From: Warburgia ugandensis | Lineage: Eukaryota > Streptophyta > Magnoliopsida > Canellales > Canellaceae | Length of the DNA stretch: 64,000 nucleotides | Assembly: GCA_035236585.1 (NCBI GenBank) | Contig: CP141139.1 | Location: 54,443,217 to 54,507,216, forward strand | Direction of reading: 5' to 3' | In this document: positions 35,032 to 47,659 of the stretch, piece after piece | Position numbering within the stretch: the first letter of the stretch is position 1 | How the letters are laid out: every line of letters begins with the position of its first letter | Notes under the pieces: generated by a model | Database searches by the model: none | Seen by the model: the letters and a program-made list of their open reading frames with translations, nothing else | What the model was told of the DNA's origin: nothing | Made by a program: the position numbers and the translations under genes

Positions 35032-37617
35032 TATAATGACTCCAATTTTGTAATATTAAAATCCCAAGTTAGCAATGAAAAGTTTAGTTTTTGAAGATAA
35101 GGGCATTTTGGTCATTTCACTATTCACCTTGACTGAACCTAGAAATTTGGTCTTGAAAATGGTACTATTAGCTGCGTCTCGGAAAACCAAATCCAACAAG
35201 ACCAAAATCACCTAAAACGGAGTTAAAATGAGCAAGTTATGGCCCTTTGAAGTTCAAGGGCAAAAATGTAATTTTTACAAAAAACTGATTTAGCCTGCAA
35301 AACACAGGGGCCTATTTTGATATGGGCACCCTTCATCTTCAACCCCCTAGAGGGTTCTAGAACGGCGGTGATTGGAGGAGAAATCACCGCCATTTTGGAG
35401 GTTTCTCCACCGCCATTCAAGGGCGGTGAGGGCCCCCTCCAGAACCCTCTTATAGCTCTATAAATAGAGCTCTTGGGTGCCTCTAATGATAGCCTAAAAG
35501 CTTGAAGAAAACCTGTTTTGGAGAAGCAATCAAGAGGGGAAACGAGAAGAAAAACCCAGTAACGAGACAGGTATGCCCAAGATCCCTCAAAACCCATCTT
35601 TATAGTAGTCGTAGGATCATTTTTCCTAAGTTTTTGCATGAAAAATCAAGCAAAATAGAGCCATGGAGAGTCATCAAGGACCCAAGGACGTTCCCTGGGC
35701 CACACTGGTTCGACAGGGTCAAACCAGGGTGTCCTGAGGACGCCCCGGTTCCTCAACGAATGAAACGTTCTAGCCGGAACGTAACGCGTCGACCGCGTTC
35801 GAAAAAACCAAACAGGCGCGTCCGTGGACACGCCCACAAAAGGGAAAGATAGGCAGGAAACCCGGCACGTCTGCAGACGCGCAGCGCACTAGCATTCCGC
35901 CTTTTCACTCTTAAGGTCCTTATGTACGTGTGACACTAAAAAGCTTATAACTTGAGATCTAGAGCTCCGATTGAGGCGCTGCAAAAGGTGTTTTGTCCGT
36001 GTCGACAACGCGGACACACCCAAACTATAAAATCCTTGATCAAGATCCAATCAAAGGGGGGCATGACCCATAGAATAGGATGGTGGCGCGTGACCGCTAG
36101 ACCTTTGGAAAACTGATGATACCAAGGCCCAATTAGGACCTTAGGACACCCATAGGCATAGGGATGGACCCTTAATGCCTAAGTAATAAGGACAACCACT
36201 CTAAAACCCATAAAAAAAAAGGTCAAACTAACCTTGATTCCCCAAACAGTGTTTAGGAGCATACGAGGATAAAGGGGTTAGCACGACCTAGCCAGGTAGG
36301 TGCTCTATCGCTTCTAGATTCTTTTAAAAGAACTATGATTGTTTTGCGAATACATGTTGTAAGTATATGAATTTTTTAGCATGACTTAATTCAGCATGCA
36401 TGTGATAAATGCTTTATGCATAGACATGTTTTGTAAATAATTGCATATACATTATGCACAGATATGTTTTGAAAACTATTGCATACATTGCATGATTTGT
36501 GAGCATTAAGTTCCTGCAAAAATTGTATGTCCTTGAGGGTAACCAAAAGATGCTGGAGTGCCGAGGGCCAGGCAGTTGTGAGGGACCCGAAGAGGACAGG
36601 TTTTGGAAAAAAAAGAAGAGGTTTTCGCTTGTTTGATCTGATTATGATTTGGGCTGACAAGCTCGTGGGCGCTATGCCGAGAGGTTTGGGTTGGCCTCCA
36701 GCCTCTACCACTATTAGGTAGATGGGTACCACGCCCAAAAAGGGGCAACGTTCCTACGTCGACTGCATGTGGTACAGGGGGCTACCACTGGTGTCACGGC
36801 ACTGGGTCGACGTGTCATAGGCCCCGTAGAGGCTATGACCGAGTGTCCTCAGGTACCCAGGGACCACACAATGAGGAGGTCATGGGCATAGTTGGACCCT
36901 ATGGTTTATGGACTTATTTGCATTGCATATGGCATGATATGAGCTTGGTCGACCATACCATACTAGATATCCATGAGTTGGATTCAATGAAGCATCTTAT
37001 GCATATCATAATGTTATGACATATATGTATATGATACTTTCGATTTTGGATTATGTGATCCTTTAAGTCGTTAGTATTTTAGTTTGACAATGGATTTTAA
37101 TATTGATATTTAACTTGAGTATTCAGACCTACACATGTTTTGAAAGAGCATATGATTTTAAACATCTCATGCATTGTAAAACTAGTAGTGATAGACTCCT
37201 ACTGAGTATAGTATATACTCACCCTATCCTTAACATTTTTCAGGATAGTTCCACTCACAAATAGAAGACGTCTCAGGAGATATTAGTGCTACAAGCAAGA
37301 GAATCAGATAGGAGACAATTATACATGTAAGTAAACTCTCTACCCCTTGGACATGTATTTGCATTTAATTACAATTGGACTGTGTGTTCGACTGGATAGA
37401 TCTGGGAAAAAACACTTATGATTTTTGAAGCTTTTCAAAAACTACTTTGGTTGTTGTGAAGTTAAATGACACTCGGGGTTTTCAAAAATGAGTTTAAAAC
37501 TAAAGGTCTTCCGCTGCATTGCATGCTTTTTATAAATGGTTTTCAAATAGGGATGCATCCCGCCTTAGGAATTAGATATTGCATTTAAAAATGCATGGGA
37601 AAACTCGGGTCATCATA
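35032..37617 (+). repeat. 5' LTR
   Basis: Compared with the 3' LTR, it lacks about 64 bp near 35880 and has 12 extra bases (around GTGGACACGCCC at 35823). A GC-rich island lies at about 35690-35900. The frames at 35223-35852 lie across the promoter and leader and are not conserved proteins. Confidence 0.95.
35364..35466 (+). promoter_or_regulatory. LTR promoter: two GGCGGTG hairpins and TATA box
   Basis: GGCGGTGATT (35364-35373) pairs with AATCACCGCC (35382-35391). CACCGCC (35408-35414) pairs with GGCGGTG (35422-35428). TATAAATA follows at 35459-35466. The 3' LTR keeps the TATA box at 41514-41521 and most of the palindrome. The promoter role is inferred. Confidence 0.6.
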
Positions 37618-37618
37618 G

Positions 37619-37631
37619 TTGGTATCAAAGC
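37619..37631 (+). other. Primer-binding site (initiator Met-tRNA)
   Basis: TTGGTATCAAAGC starts 1 nt after the 5' LTR. It matches the canonical TGGTATCAGAGC with one change. It primes minus-strand synthesis in most plant Ty3 and Ty1 elements. Confidence 0.9.
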
Positions 37632-40600
37632 CCAGGTTTTATCCTTTCACAGCTAGTCCAGCATGTCCAAGGGTCATAGACAATAGAGAAAATCAAGAAG
37701 AAGTAGTATAAATAGGAGTAGGAGAGATGACTACTTCTATTTGAGGATTACCATATTAATGCTCAAGGCATTTCACCTTAAATAAATAGGTGAAACAGAG
37801 CTTGGTTTAACAAATAATTAGGTAGAGGATAGTGCAACCCTTATCCAAAATCTAGTCTAAAGACGACTTAAGGATTAAGGATTGTTGTATGGTGCAAATA
37901 TGGAAACTCATATATGGATCATATTATGATGATGCTGAAGGAAGGTACTAGTGAACTTGTTAGTAGATGGTTTTGACCTGTAATAGATCAATCTCACCAA
38001 AGATGAGAACATCGAAGAACCAAGATGGCTATCTTACCATCATAAAGAATATTAGAACATGAGTACACTATCACAAGGGATATGATATGAGTATGATAGG
38101 AGATGTAAATGACAGACTTTGAGAAGAATTTTGATGATAATCTAAGAGGGATGAGAATGCAAGATATTAGGAGATGACTGTGACTCGAACTAGGTCACAA
38201 AGGTATGGATCCTGAAGGACTGAACTCAATTTTGATACCTTAATTGGAGTTTTATGAAGAGTGAAGAGCTATCGACTAATAACTACTTGAGTATTATGGA
38301 ACAAATCCGAAGATGTATACAAGTAACATATTATAGGGAATTGAATTCAACTGAGTTATCAAAAGATTTTTGACGACAATATTGGGGATGATAGATTTGT
38401 GATAATAGATTAATCCTAACATGAACTTGTAAGAAAAGTATAGCATGACCAAAATGTCAATGCCATTATTAAGACATTGTATGAATTTTATTGAGGCTAT
38501 AAGCAATTGAGGATTTCAATGATCTTAAGATAGTTTAGAATTTCTGAGAAACATTCAGTTTATCATATTTGTTACGTAAAGGAATAGATGAAGTATCAAT
38601 TATATGCAACAAAGCATATAGAGACATTGATCTAGATAGACCAAATGAGGATTTTGAAGAAAAGAGAGAAAGAGATAGAGATGTAATTATAAGTATTCGA
38701 TGAATATTGAATAATCAAAAGAAGAAGATCATGACTCTATGAAGATACATACAATTCTATCATCTTGAATCCTATAAGAAAGAAGATCAAACAAATGCAA
38801 AGGAATAATACTAGGTGACTTAGGGATCTTATTATAAAAGAGTATAAAAGAGAAAAAGCATATGAAGTTTAAGACTTTGAGTAGAGTATCGAATTTCAGG
38901 AGATTATGCGACAAGAAAGTTTTGAAGAAGAATGAAGACCAACTAGAAAGTAAATTCTACAAATGGTTTGATATCAATTATTATAATTAGATTCTTATCA
39001 GATCCATTAACTTATGAGGAACACCAATGGATATAGTCCATAAAAAGAAAATTTTGGTGATATCTTACCTTGCTGCTACATGAGTAAATAAAGGAATTAA
39101 GCCGTGATAGTGACTTGTCCATTTGTCTTTCTTCAGCAACAAGGGTACCATCAAGGATCAAATTGAGGTCTTATTATCATAAATTTGGAAGGTCAAAAAT
39201 CTTAAGACCATTATTTAGTCATTACCTTTATAGTACTGCTGACTAAATAAAGGTATCCCACCCTAATAAATCAATTATGTTAATATCTATGAGTTAGTAG
39301 TCAAAGTTATACACTCAGAAGGATGTTATAAGTCTTTAGACTTGAGTTTTCCTGGAAAGAAATACTTGTTAAAATAAGTTAATTGAGGGTATGAGGTCAG
39401 TTGATGAGAACAGTTGCATCTGAGATAGGAGCAAAAACAAGAAGTGATCTAAACAAATGGGAAACATTTTTTTTAACCTTAATGGCTACCATGACAAGGT
39501 AAAGAAATTACTTTGAGTCCGAAAAATACTGCTGACTTGGATTGAAAAAGAAGGCAAATAAGTATTGATTACTTTAGAGGCCCTTGAGCTTATGACAAGG
39601 ATATATCTGGACAGAGATCAATAGGTAATCAAATAAAGTCTTTCTATATGTCTACAAAAATGTTCCATGCTTACCTGAGTGTTTTTCAAATTTGATGATT
39701 TAATAGCTTCAGCATAACTTGATGAAGTAGTTATTAAACGAGAACTGCTATTATAAGCTAAGTATGAGAAGGCACTTGAAAGGTAAAATAAGGAGGCACT
39801 TGAAAAATAAAATTTGAGGAATTGAGAAAATCACTATAAGGATACCTCCTAACAAATACAGACCGCATGATTGACAATAAAGCCTTGATAAAAGATTGCA
39901 TGATATATTAACATAGGGATGGAAGGAGAAAGTTAAGGTGGCCAGCACATTATAAGGTAAGATTCGATGTTGTGTGGCCTTTAGACAAATAGTTAGTTGT
40001 TATGAGCATATACCAAGTATGAAAAATCAATTTAAGGAATTTCCTAAGGACTAACCCTACTAGATTGAGTATAGAACTGTTGGACTGAAAGGTTACAAAG
40101 AAAACCATGAAGCAAAGAAATAACAAAGAGGATGATGACAAAGGATTCAACCATGACCTAGTAAGGGTACTCGGTGATGAATAAGAGACTTTTTGCTTTG
40201 CATAAATAGGAACATTATTGACAATCCTAATGACAAATTGATGAGAATAGTGAGATATGCTTCTAGACGAGAACATATGACTCATGATGATGAATTGACC
40301 ATTAACATTTGACATGAGTTTGGATAAGATCCTCACAGAGGAAAGCGTTTAGTGAATTCAATAATTATGAAACTAGATATAGAGTTAGGACATTTTACTT
40401 TCAGTATATGATAAGGTCCTCAATGGAAGATGCTACTAATTGGCTTTGATGAATTTATTTGAATGTAACTTTGGTCGAGGAATAAAGTCACATATGGAAA
40501 AACGGCAAGACAGTTGAAATTCAAAGATAATCGAGGAATTGGCTGTAGAGCACATGATACCATGACAGTTATTGAAGTATCTTGGATACAAATACAAAAG

Positions 40601-41070
40601 GTAAGAAGCAAAGTTAGACACAATAGAAAGAAGGTAACTTTTTGGACTTGTGGATAATGAAAGAGATCACTAGATGAAAAGGATTATCCTATGATATTCC
40701 AAATAGGAGAAATAAGATAATATGATCTCAAAGAAGTATAGAGTGATTTATACATGAATAAAGAAGCATGATCTTACGAGGAGACTATCCTATACATGAT
40801 AAGATAAGTATAGGAATCTAAGGATTTTGAGATAGATGAAGTATCGCTAGAAATCGATATTGTTAAACTGGCACGTATGAGAGTATGCATCAACGTACGC
40901 AGCGAAAGTGGCCCTTATAGGTGAGGCCTTGTGGGAGGAACAATAGGAATGATAAATTGAGGATGAGCCTAGATTTGAATCCGAAGGGGGACAATACATT
41001 CACCAAGAAGTTGTCTAAGAGACAAATACCAGGAAGATGATAGTTTATGGAATTTCAAGGACAAAATTAT

Positions 41071-41086
41071 TTTAAGGGGGTAATAA
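41071..41086 (+). other. Polypurine tract before the 3' LTR
   Basis: TTTAAGGGGG followed by TAATAA sits directly upstream of the LTR start TGTAATGAC. This is the expected plus-strand primer position. Confidence 0.75.
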
Positions 41087-43722
41087 TGTAATGACTCTAA
41101 TTTTGTAATATTAAAATCCCAAGTTAGCAATGAAAAGTTCAGTTTTTGAAGATAAGGGCATTTTGGTCATTTCATTATTCACCTTGACTGAACCCAAAAA
41201 TTTGGTCCTAAAAATGGTACCATTAGGTGCGTCTCAGAAAAAGGAATCCAACAAGACCAAAATCGCCCAAAACGGAGTTAAAATGAGCAAGTTATGGCCC
41301 TTTGAAGTTCACGGGCAAAAATGTAATCTTTACAAAAAATGGATTTAGCCTGCAAAACACAGGGGCCCGTTTTGATACGGGCACCCTTCATCTTCAACCC
41401 CATAGAGGGTTCTAGAACGGTGGTGATTGGAGGAGTAATCACCGCCGTTCTGGAGGTTTCTCCACTGCCATTCAAGGGCGGTGAGAACCCCCTTCAGAAC
41501 CCTCTTATAGCTCTATAAATAAAGCTCTTGGGAGCCTCTAATGGCAGCCCAATAGCTTGAAGAAAACCCGTTTTAGAGAAGCAACCAAGAGGGGAAACAA
41601 GGAGAAAAACCCAGCAATGAGCCAGGTATGCCCAAGATCCCTCAAAACCCGTCTTTACAATAGTCTTAGGATCATTTTCCCTAAGTTTTTGCATGAAAAA
41701 TCATGCAAAATAGAGCCCCGGAGAGTCACCAAGGACGCAGGGACATTTCCTGGGCCGCACTGGTTCGACATGGTCGAACTAGGGTGTCCTGAGGACGCCC
41801 CGGTTCCCCAATGAATGAAACATTCCAATGGGAACGTAATGCGTCGACCACGTTCGAAAAAACCAAACGGGCGCGTCCACAAAAGGGAAAGACGGGCGGG
41901 AAACCCGGCACATCTATAGACGTTCAGCAGGATAGCAATACAGGATTTTTCGTTTCTTAAGGAAGCTGAGGCGCATGCCGCTGATGCATAGCGCGCTAGC
42001 ATTCCGCCTTTTCACTCTTAAGGTCCTTATGTACATGTGACACTAAAAAGCTTATAACTTGAGATCTAGAGCTCCGATTGAGGTGCTGCAAAAGGTGTTG
42101 TGTCTGTGCCGAGGATACGGACACACCCAAACTATAAAATCCCTTATCAAGACCCAATCAAAGGGGAGAATGATCCTTAGAATAGGATGGTGGCGCATGA
42201 CCGCTAGACCTTTGGAAAACTGATGATACCAAGGCCCAATTAGGACCTTAGGACACCCATAGGCATAGGGATGGACCCTTATGCCTAAGTAATAAGACCA
42301 ACCACTCTAAAACCCATAAAAGATAGGCCAAGCTAACCTTGATTCTCCAAACGATGTTTAGGAGCGTACGGGGACAAAGGGGTTAGCGCGACCTAGCTAG
42401 GTAGGTGCTCTATCGCTTTTAGATTCTTTTAAAAGAACTATGATTGTTTTGCGAATACATGTTTTAAGTATATGACTTATTTAGCATGACTTAATTCAGC
42501 ATGCATGTGATAAATGCTTTATGCATAGACATGTTTTGTAAATAATTGCATATACATTATGCATATATATGTTTTGCAAACTATTGTATACATTGCATGA
42601 TTTGTGAGCATTAAGTTCTTGCAAAATTGCATGTCCTTGAGGGTTACCAAAAGACGCTGGAGTGTCGAGGGCCAGGCAGTTGTGAGGGACCCGAAGAGGA
42701 CAGGTTTTGGAAAAAAAAGAAGAGGTTTTCACTTGTTTGATCTGATTATGATTTGGGCTGATAAGCTCGTGGGCACTTTGTCGAGAGGTTTGGGTTGGCC
42801 TCCAACCTCTACCACTATTAGGTGAATGGGTACCATGCCCAAAAAGGGGCAACATCCCTATGTCGACTGCATGTGGTATAGGGGGCTACCACTGGTGTCA
42901 CGGCACTGGGTCGACGTGTCATAGGCCTTGTGGAGGGTATGACCCAGTGTCCTCAGGTACCCAAGGACCACACGGTGAGGAGGTCGTGGGCATAGTTGAA
43001 CCCTATGGTTTATGGACTTATTTGCATTGCATATGGCATGATATGAGCTTGGTCGACCATACCATACTAGATATCCATGAGTTGGATTCAATGAAGCATC
43101 TTATACATATCATAATGTTATGATATATATGTATATGATACTTTCGATTTTGGTTTATGTGATCCTTTAAGTCGTTAGTATTTCAGTTTGACAATGGATT
43201 TTAATATTGATATTTAACTTGAGTATTCAGACCTGCACATGTTTTGAAAGAGCATATGATTTTAAACATCTCATGCATTGTAAAACTAGTAGTGATAGAC
43301 TCCTACTGAGTATAGTATATACTCACCCTATCCTTAACATTTTTCAGGATAGTTCCACTCACAAATAGAAGACGTCTCAGGAGATATTAGTGCTACAAGC
43401 AAGAGAATCAGATAGGAGACAATTATACATGTAAGTAAACTCTCTACCCCTTGGACATGTATTTGCATTTAATTACAGTTGGACTGTGTGTTCGACTGGA
43501 TAGATCTGGGAAAAAACACTTATGATTTTTGAAGCTTTTCAAAAACTACTTTGGTTGTTGTGAAGTTAAATGACACTCGGGGTTTTCAAAAATGAGTTTA
43601 AAACTAAAGGTCTTCCGCTGCATTGCATGGTTTTTATAAAATAGTTTTCAAATAGGGATGCATCCCGCCTTAGGAATTAGATATTGCATTTAGAAATACA
43701 TGGGAAGACCTGGGTCATCACA
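41087..43722 (+). repeat. 3' LTR
   Basis: It has intact TG...CA ends and is followed directly by CTAAC. TATAAATA lies at 41514-41521. It keeps the roughly 64-bp segment (about 41925-41990) missing from the 5' LTR. The frames inside it on either strand mirror those of the 5' LTR and are not genes. Confidence 0.95.
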
Positions 43723-45500
43723 CTAACGTGAATTGGCTTTGTTGATTGATGACCTTAGGACATTGTGGGAAGTAGGGGTTGAAGCTTATGATGCATACAA
43801 GAAAGAGACATTCACCCTTAAGGCTGTATTACTATCGACAATAAGCGACTTTCTTACATATGGTAATTTGGCTGGATGCACAGTGAAGGAATACAATGCC
43901 TGTCATATTTGTAGTGACCAAACTTGTGACATGACTTCAACATTGTAGGAAGATGGCATTCCTAGGCCACAAAACATGGTTGCATAGAAATCATCCATAC
44001 CATTTAAAAAAAGGGGAATTTGATGGTAGTGTGGAGACTAGGATGCCTCAAAGTGGTTGATTGGATGACAAGTACTGCAATAAGTTGAGAATCTTAATGT
44101 ATCGTGAGGGAAGAAGAAGAAGAAGAAGGCAACTTCTCATACAAATGAAAACAGCTCTAAAAGCTGTTGGAAGAAGAAGTCACTATTCTTTGAACTTGTA
44201 TATTGTAAATCCCTACATATATGGCATGTCCTTGTTGTCATGCACATTGAGAATCATATCTGTGAAAGCTTCACTAGTACCTAGCTTGACATTGTAGGAA
44301 AACAAAGGATGGACTTACTGCTCAAATGGATCTCATGACAATGGGTTTGAAGAGAAGATTGCATCCACAAAATATGGACACCCGAGGAACATACTTGCCT
44401 AAAGAAAATTATATGCTTATTAGAGAGGAGAGAAGAATAGTGTATAAAACCCTATTAGATATCAAAGTTCTAGATGGGTACTCTTCAAGCTTTAGAAACA
44501 CTGTCTCCATGAAAGAGCTGAAATGATTGAGGATGAATTCCTATGATTATCATGCATTGATGCAACAACTTCTGCCTGTAGTAATAGAGTATCTATTACT
44601 AATTTCTCCTACTTCTTTAATGCTTTCAGCAAGAAGGTGGTGGATACTTCTAAATTATAAGAAGTTCAGGAGCATTATTGTTCCTTTATGACTTGGCTTC
44701 ATTAGAAGGTATTTAATTACATTGAATAGTGCTCTATGATGAATTAATTAATTAATTTGTATAATATATAGTATATGCATGCATACATTAATTAATCATT
44801 TTAATAATATATTATTACATAGAGGTTTTAGATCAGCGAGATGTTTCAGGTCATAATATTTCTCAATGCTTGGTTTGGATGGTAATAGGACCTCATCTAG
44901 AACTAATAAATATGCTAGAACTAGATATGCTATCAATGGTTATCACTTTCACACAAAACAATGTGATAAGTTAAGAGCACAACAAGGTAGTCATGTTAGC
45001 TAGTTGCTAAAGCCACTTTCTTTTCCAATTCAAAGGACAACAACCCAATTATAGCTAACAATACTTATTACAGGGTTATACGTAAGATATGGGAGCTAGA
45101 TTATACATGTAGAACTATGGTTGTCTTTAAGTGCAATTGGGTGGAACACAACAAAGATAGAATAAGAACCAATGCCCTCGGCTTGACATTGGTTGACATC
45201 AATAAGATCGACTACCAAAATGACGAGTATATCTGGCATACCAAGAAAAATAGGTATTTTATGTACAAGATGGACATGATATGAGATGGTCAACTATTTT
45301 ATCAACCTTCCCAAGGGACTTCTATGATAAAGACAATCTAGGTGGCACGATAATTGATTACCCTTCAATCACTACACAATGCTATCAAACAATCTAATAG
45401 ATGAGAGTGAGATGGATTATGTGTGTGAGGTTATTGAGGAGGGTGCGTGGGTGGAATCTAATTGTATATGGGGGGACAAATTAAAGTGTTTGTATCATGT
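43723..45500 (+). pseudogene. TNP2-like transposase pseudogene of B, 3' part
   Basis: It continues the gene split at 35031. An open stretch at 43733-43945 gives LIDDLRTLWEVGVEAYDAYK and then FLTYGNLAGCTVKEYNACHI, the usual Transposase_21 C-terminal region. DUF4218-like traces follow at about 44540-44690. A DUF4216-like region follows at about 44930-45290 (YAINGYHFHTKQ, LGLTLVDINKIDYQND). Frames are broken by stops, and part of the DUF4218 region present in element A is missing here. Confidence 0.88.
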
Positions 45501-45504
45501 GATG

Positions 45505-46055
45505 TGTTGTTGTTTTAAATAAATTCACAAGCACATGAATCATTTGCAATATAGCACACTTAGTGAGGTCGATCCCATGAGGTGCTGGACTAGAACAATA
45601 TATGCATACCAATTGTAGAGGTTTGTGGGATAAAGTAATAGCCATGAAAATTGAAATATAGTTTTAAGTTTGTCTGCTCTACTATCAAATTTGTCCAATC
45701 TTGCTAGTATAGAATTGATTTTATGGGACAGATCAATATGCACTCTTATCTCGTAGAGACCCCCTTTCTTTAGAGGTTGGTTAGTTCTCTCTCTCCTATT
45801 TAAATAATATCATTGATGAGAATTATGGCCCAATGTCTGAAAGAACTCCCAAGCGTCACACTCATCCTTTACCATGAGGGTCCCTCCACTCATTGCATCT
45901 ATCACTTGTCTATTTTGAGGCATCAATGCCTCATAGAAGTATAGAACCTGCTACCATTTCTCAAATCCATGATGAGGGCATTTTCTGGTGTAGTTCATTC
46001 CACCTTTCCCAACATTCCTAATATTGTTCATTGTCCCTTTGTTGCTTGAAGTATG
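45505..46055 (-). pseudogene. Gag fragment and LTR end of an Athila/Tat-like Ty3 element
   Basis: On the reverse strand, 46050-45815 encodes a Retrotrans_gag-like segment: ECWERWNE, then after a frame change YTRKCPHHGFEKW, stop, QVLYFYEALMPQNRQVIDAM and SGGTLMVKDECDAWEFF. This matches the CPHHGF...LLxFYxGL...RxxIDAxxGGT pattern of Athila/Ogre-type gag. Further on, about 45740-45660 gives INSILARLDKFDSRADKL, and 45590-45505 carries the family P near-terminal words (CATGGGATCGACCTCAC, TGCAAATGATTCAT). Gag running straight into an LTR-like end indicates a large deletion. It is inserted between TNP2 and the tandem array of B, and it suggests family P LTRs belong to this Ty3 group. Confidence 0.75.
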
Positions 46056-46059
46056 CTTG

Positions 46060-46570
46060 TTGTAATACGCATTTGAATGGTAACATTACCATGCATTTTT
46101 ATTGTATATGTTCCTAATTTTCATCTTCTTTAATACTTATAAATGCTTGAAATTGATCTTCTAGATAGAATACATTGAGTTTAAGAAGACCCATATTTTA
46201 GATTTTGAAGTTTCATTCAGAAAGGCATAAAAATTGTTGCTTAAAGTATGCCTTCCGTAATATGCATTTGAATGGTAACATTACCATGCGTTTTTTACTA
46301 TATATGTTCCTCATTTTCAACTTGATTATTGCTTGTAAATGCTTGAAATTGACCATCCTAAATAGATTGCATTGACTCTCAAAGGACCCATGTTTTAGAT
46401 TTTGAAGTTTCATTTAAAAAGGCATGCAAATTGTTGCCTAAAGCATGCTTGTTGTGATATGCTTTTGAAATGTAACATTACCATGCATATTTTCTTTTAC
46501 TTTTTTTACATATGTTCTTAATTTTTGGCTTCTTTAATGCTTATAATGCTTAAAATTTATCATCTATGCA
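46060..46570 (+). repeat. 190-bp tandem array in element B (two to three units)
   Basis: Units carry GCATTTGAATGGTAACATTACCATGC and AGATTTTGAAGTTTCATT about 190 bp apart. Landmark words at about 46164 and 46358 correspond to those of the 195-bp array in element A, at the same place between the two genes. Confidence 0.8.
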
Positions 46571-46649
46571 CTTAGATTGTGGTTTTTTCTAAACCAATAT
46601 ATATATATATATGTTATTATATTCTAAATGTATTGTTTTCACTTGTGTA

Positions 46650-47630
46650 GACAAAATAGAACATGAAGAGAGTGTGCATCATGAAGAACAATCCAGCACA
46701 AGTAAGCCCATTAAGAAAAAGGTAGAGGGCCAACAAAAATGGAGCATATTATCAAGAGAAAGTCTAAGGGAATAAGAGAGATGGTACAGTTCAATAGTAA
46801 AGGGTAGGTAATAGGTGGCAGTGCACATTCTTACACTAGTTTCATTTGCTGCACTGTTAAAAGCGTGGTGCCAGTCTTAATTATTGATTGGAGATATGTG
46901 TCACCATCAATAAAGGATGCAATATGGGATATGGTGAAGGTTTGTAAATGCTTGCTACATATAACATACTATGTGCCTTATCTTGTTTTAGTTCAGATAG
47001 ACTAATGTTTGTTTTTACACTATAGTCTGCTTTCGATATCTCCAATGAGTATAAAAAGAATGCTCTACATGGGGCTGGTGAACAATGGAGAAAATGGAAG
47101 AGTGATCAAACAAGGAAGTGCATACTTCTGAACACTAATTATCTGTCTACACTCTACACAGTCCTTGAGTTGTATGCCAACATCATTGACTAAGATGCCT
47201 GGAATGAATTTGTACAAACTAGCCTATCTTCAAATTTTGAGGTAATTACAAGGTAGTAAGAAGCTTGATTTCTCTAATTTTCAAGTCCATTGTGCTTCAT
47301 TAGATGTTCTTTTGCCGTGTAGGTAAAGCATATCAAAGGACAAATGGTGCATGTGACCAATCATATGCAACACTACCTCTCCAAGATTGGTTACGCACAG
47401 TTAGAAGAATAAGAAGTAAGTATATGTGCCAGTTCAGTTCTATCTAACTATACCTAAATTTTATTTCATTAACTCAAAAGTAATATCTCTCTTGATACCA
47501 GAAGAAGGCTGGGACCACAAATCCCATTGATTGCATCCTTCTTTGGAAAATGGTGCATTTAAAGGGGTGTGACTCCCAGACCTTTACAAATGAAAATGCC
47601 ACCTTAGTTGCCTTAAGAATTGTAAGCGGT
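46650..47630 (+). pseudogene. Second CACTA gene of B with Transposase_24 domain
   Basis: The first exon, from about 46650, matches element A. The Transposase_24 (Ptta/En/Spm) region follows. At 46825-46940 it reads AHSYTSF, then DWRYVSPSIKDAIWDMVK before a GT intron. From about 47029 it reads SAFDISNEYKKNALHGAGEQ, WRKWKSDQTRKC and WNEFVQTSLSSNFE. From about 47320 it reads VKHIKGQMVH and YLSKIGYAQLEE. From about 47505 it reads NPIDCILLWKMVHLKG. Splice sites look plausible and the region has few stops (one after ELYANIID). The product would be a TNPA-like element protein. It is cut off by a family P LTR end from about 47660. Confidence 0.8.
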
Positions 47631-47659
47631 TTTACGTATCTATTTTTACAATTCATTCT

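Larger units (their letters stand above)
37618..41086 (+). pseudogene. Degraded internal region of the LTR retrotransposon
   Basis: About 3.5 kb without a sense-strand open frame of note, shorter than a usual chromovirus gag-pol interior. Faint traces may remain. Around 39170-39230, LRSYYHKFGRSKILRPLF recalls the Ty3 RT/RNase H junction. Near 40920, GEALWEE recalls the segment around the chromodomain. Both are weak. It could be an eroded gag-pol or a non-autonomous derivative. Confidence 0.5.
35032..43722 (+). mobile_element. LTR retrotransposon (Ty3, Tekay/Del-like) nested in CACTA B
   Basis: Two LTRs (2586 and 2636 bp) flank a 3.47-kb internal region. The 5-bp direct repeat CTAAC lies on both sides (35027-35031 and 43723-43727). 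The 3' LTR has intact ends TGTAATGAC...TCATCACA. In the 5' LTR these have decayed to TATAATGAC...TCATCATA. A PBS complementary to initiator Met-tRNA follows the 5' LTR and a purine tract precedes the 3' LTR. A by-eye comparison of the first 290 bp of the LTRs gives about 20 substitutions (about 93% identity), so the insertion is not recent. The internal region lacks any intact gag-pol frame. Confidence 0.95.

Noticed and set aside
35502..35852. 116-residue frame, and its counterpart at 41557-41814
   Set aside because: Both sit in the leader part of the two LTRs. The second is cut short by a stop and the pair differs by indels, so no conserved protein is implied.
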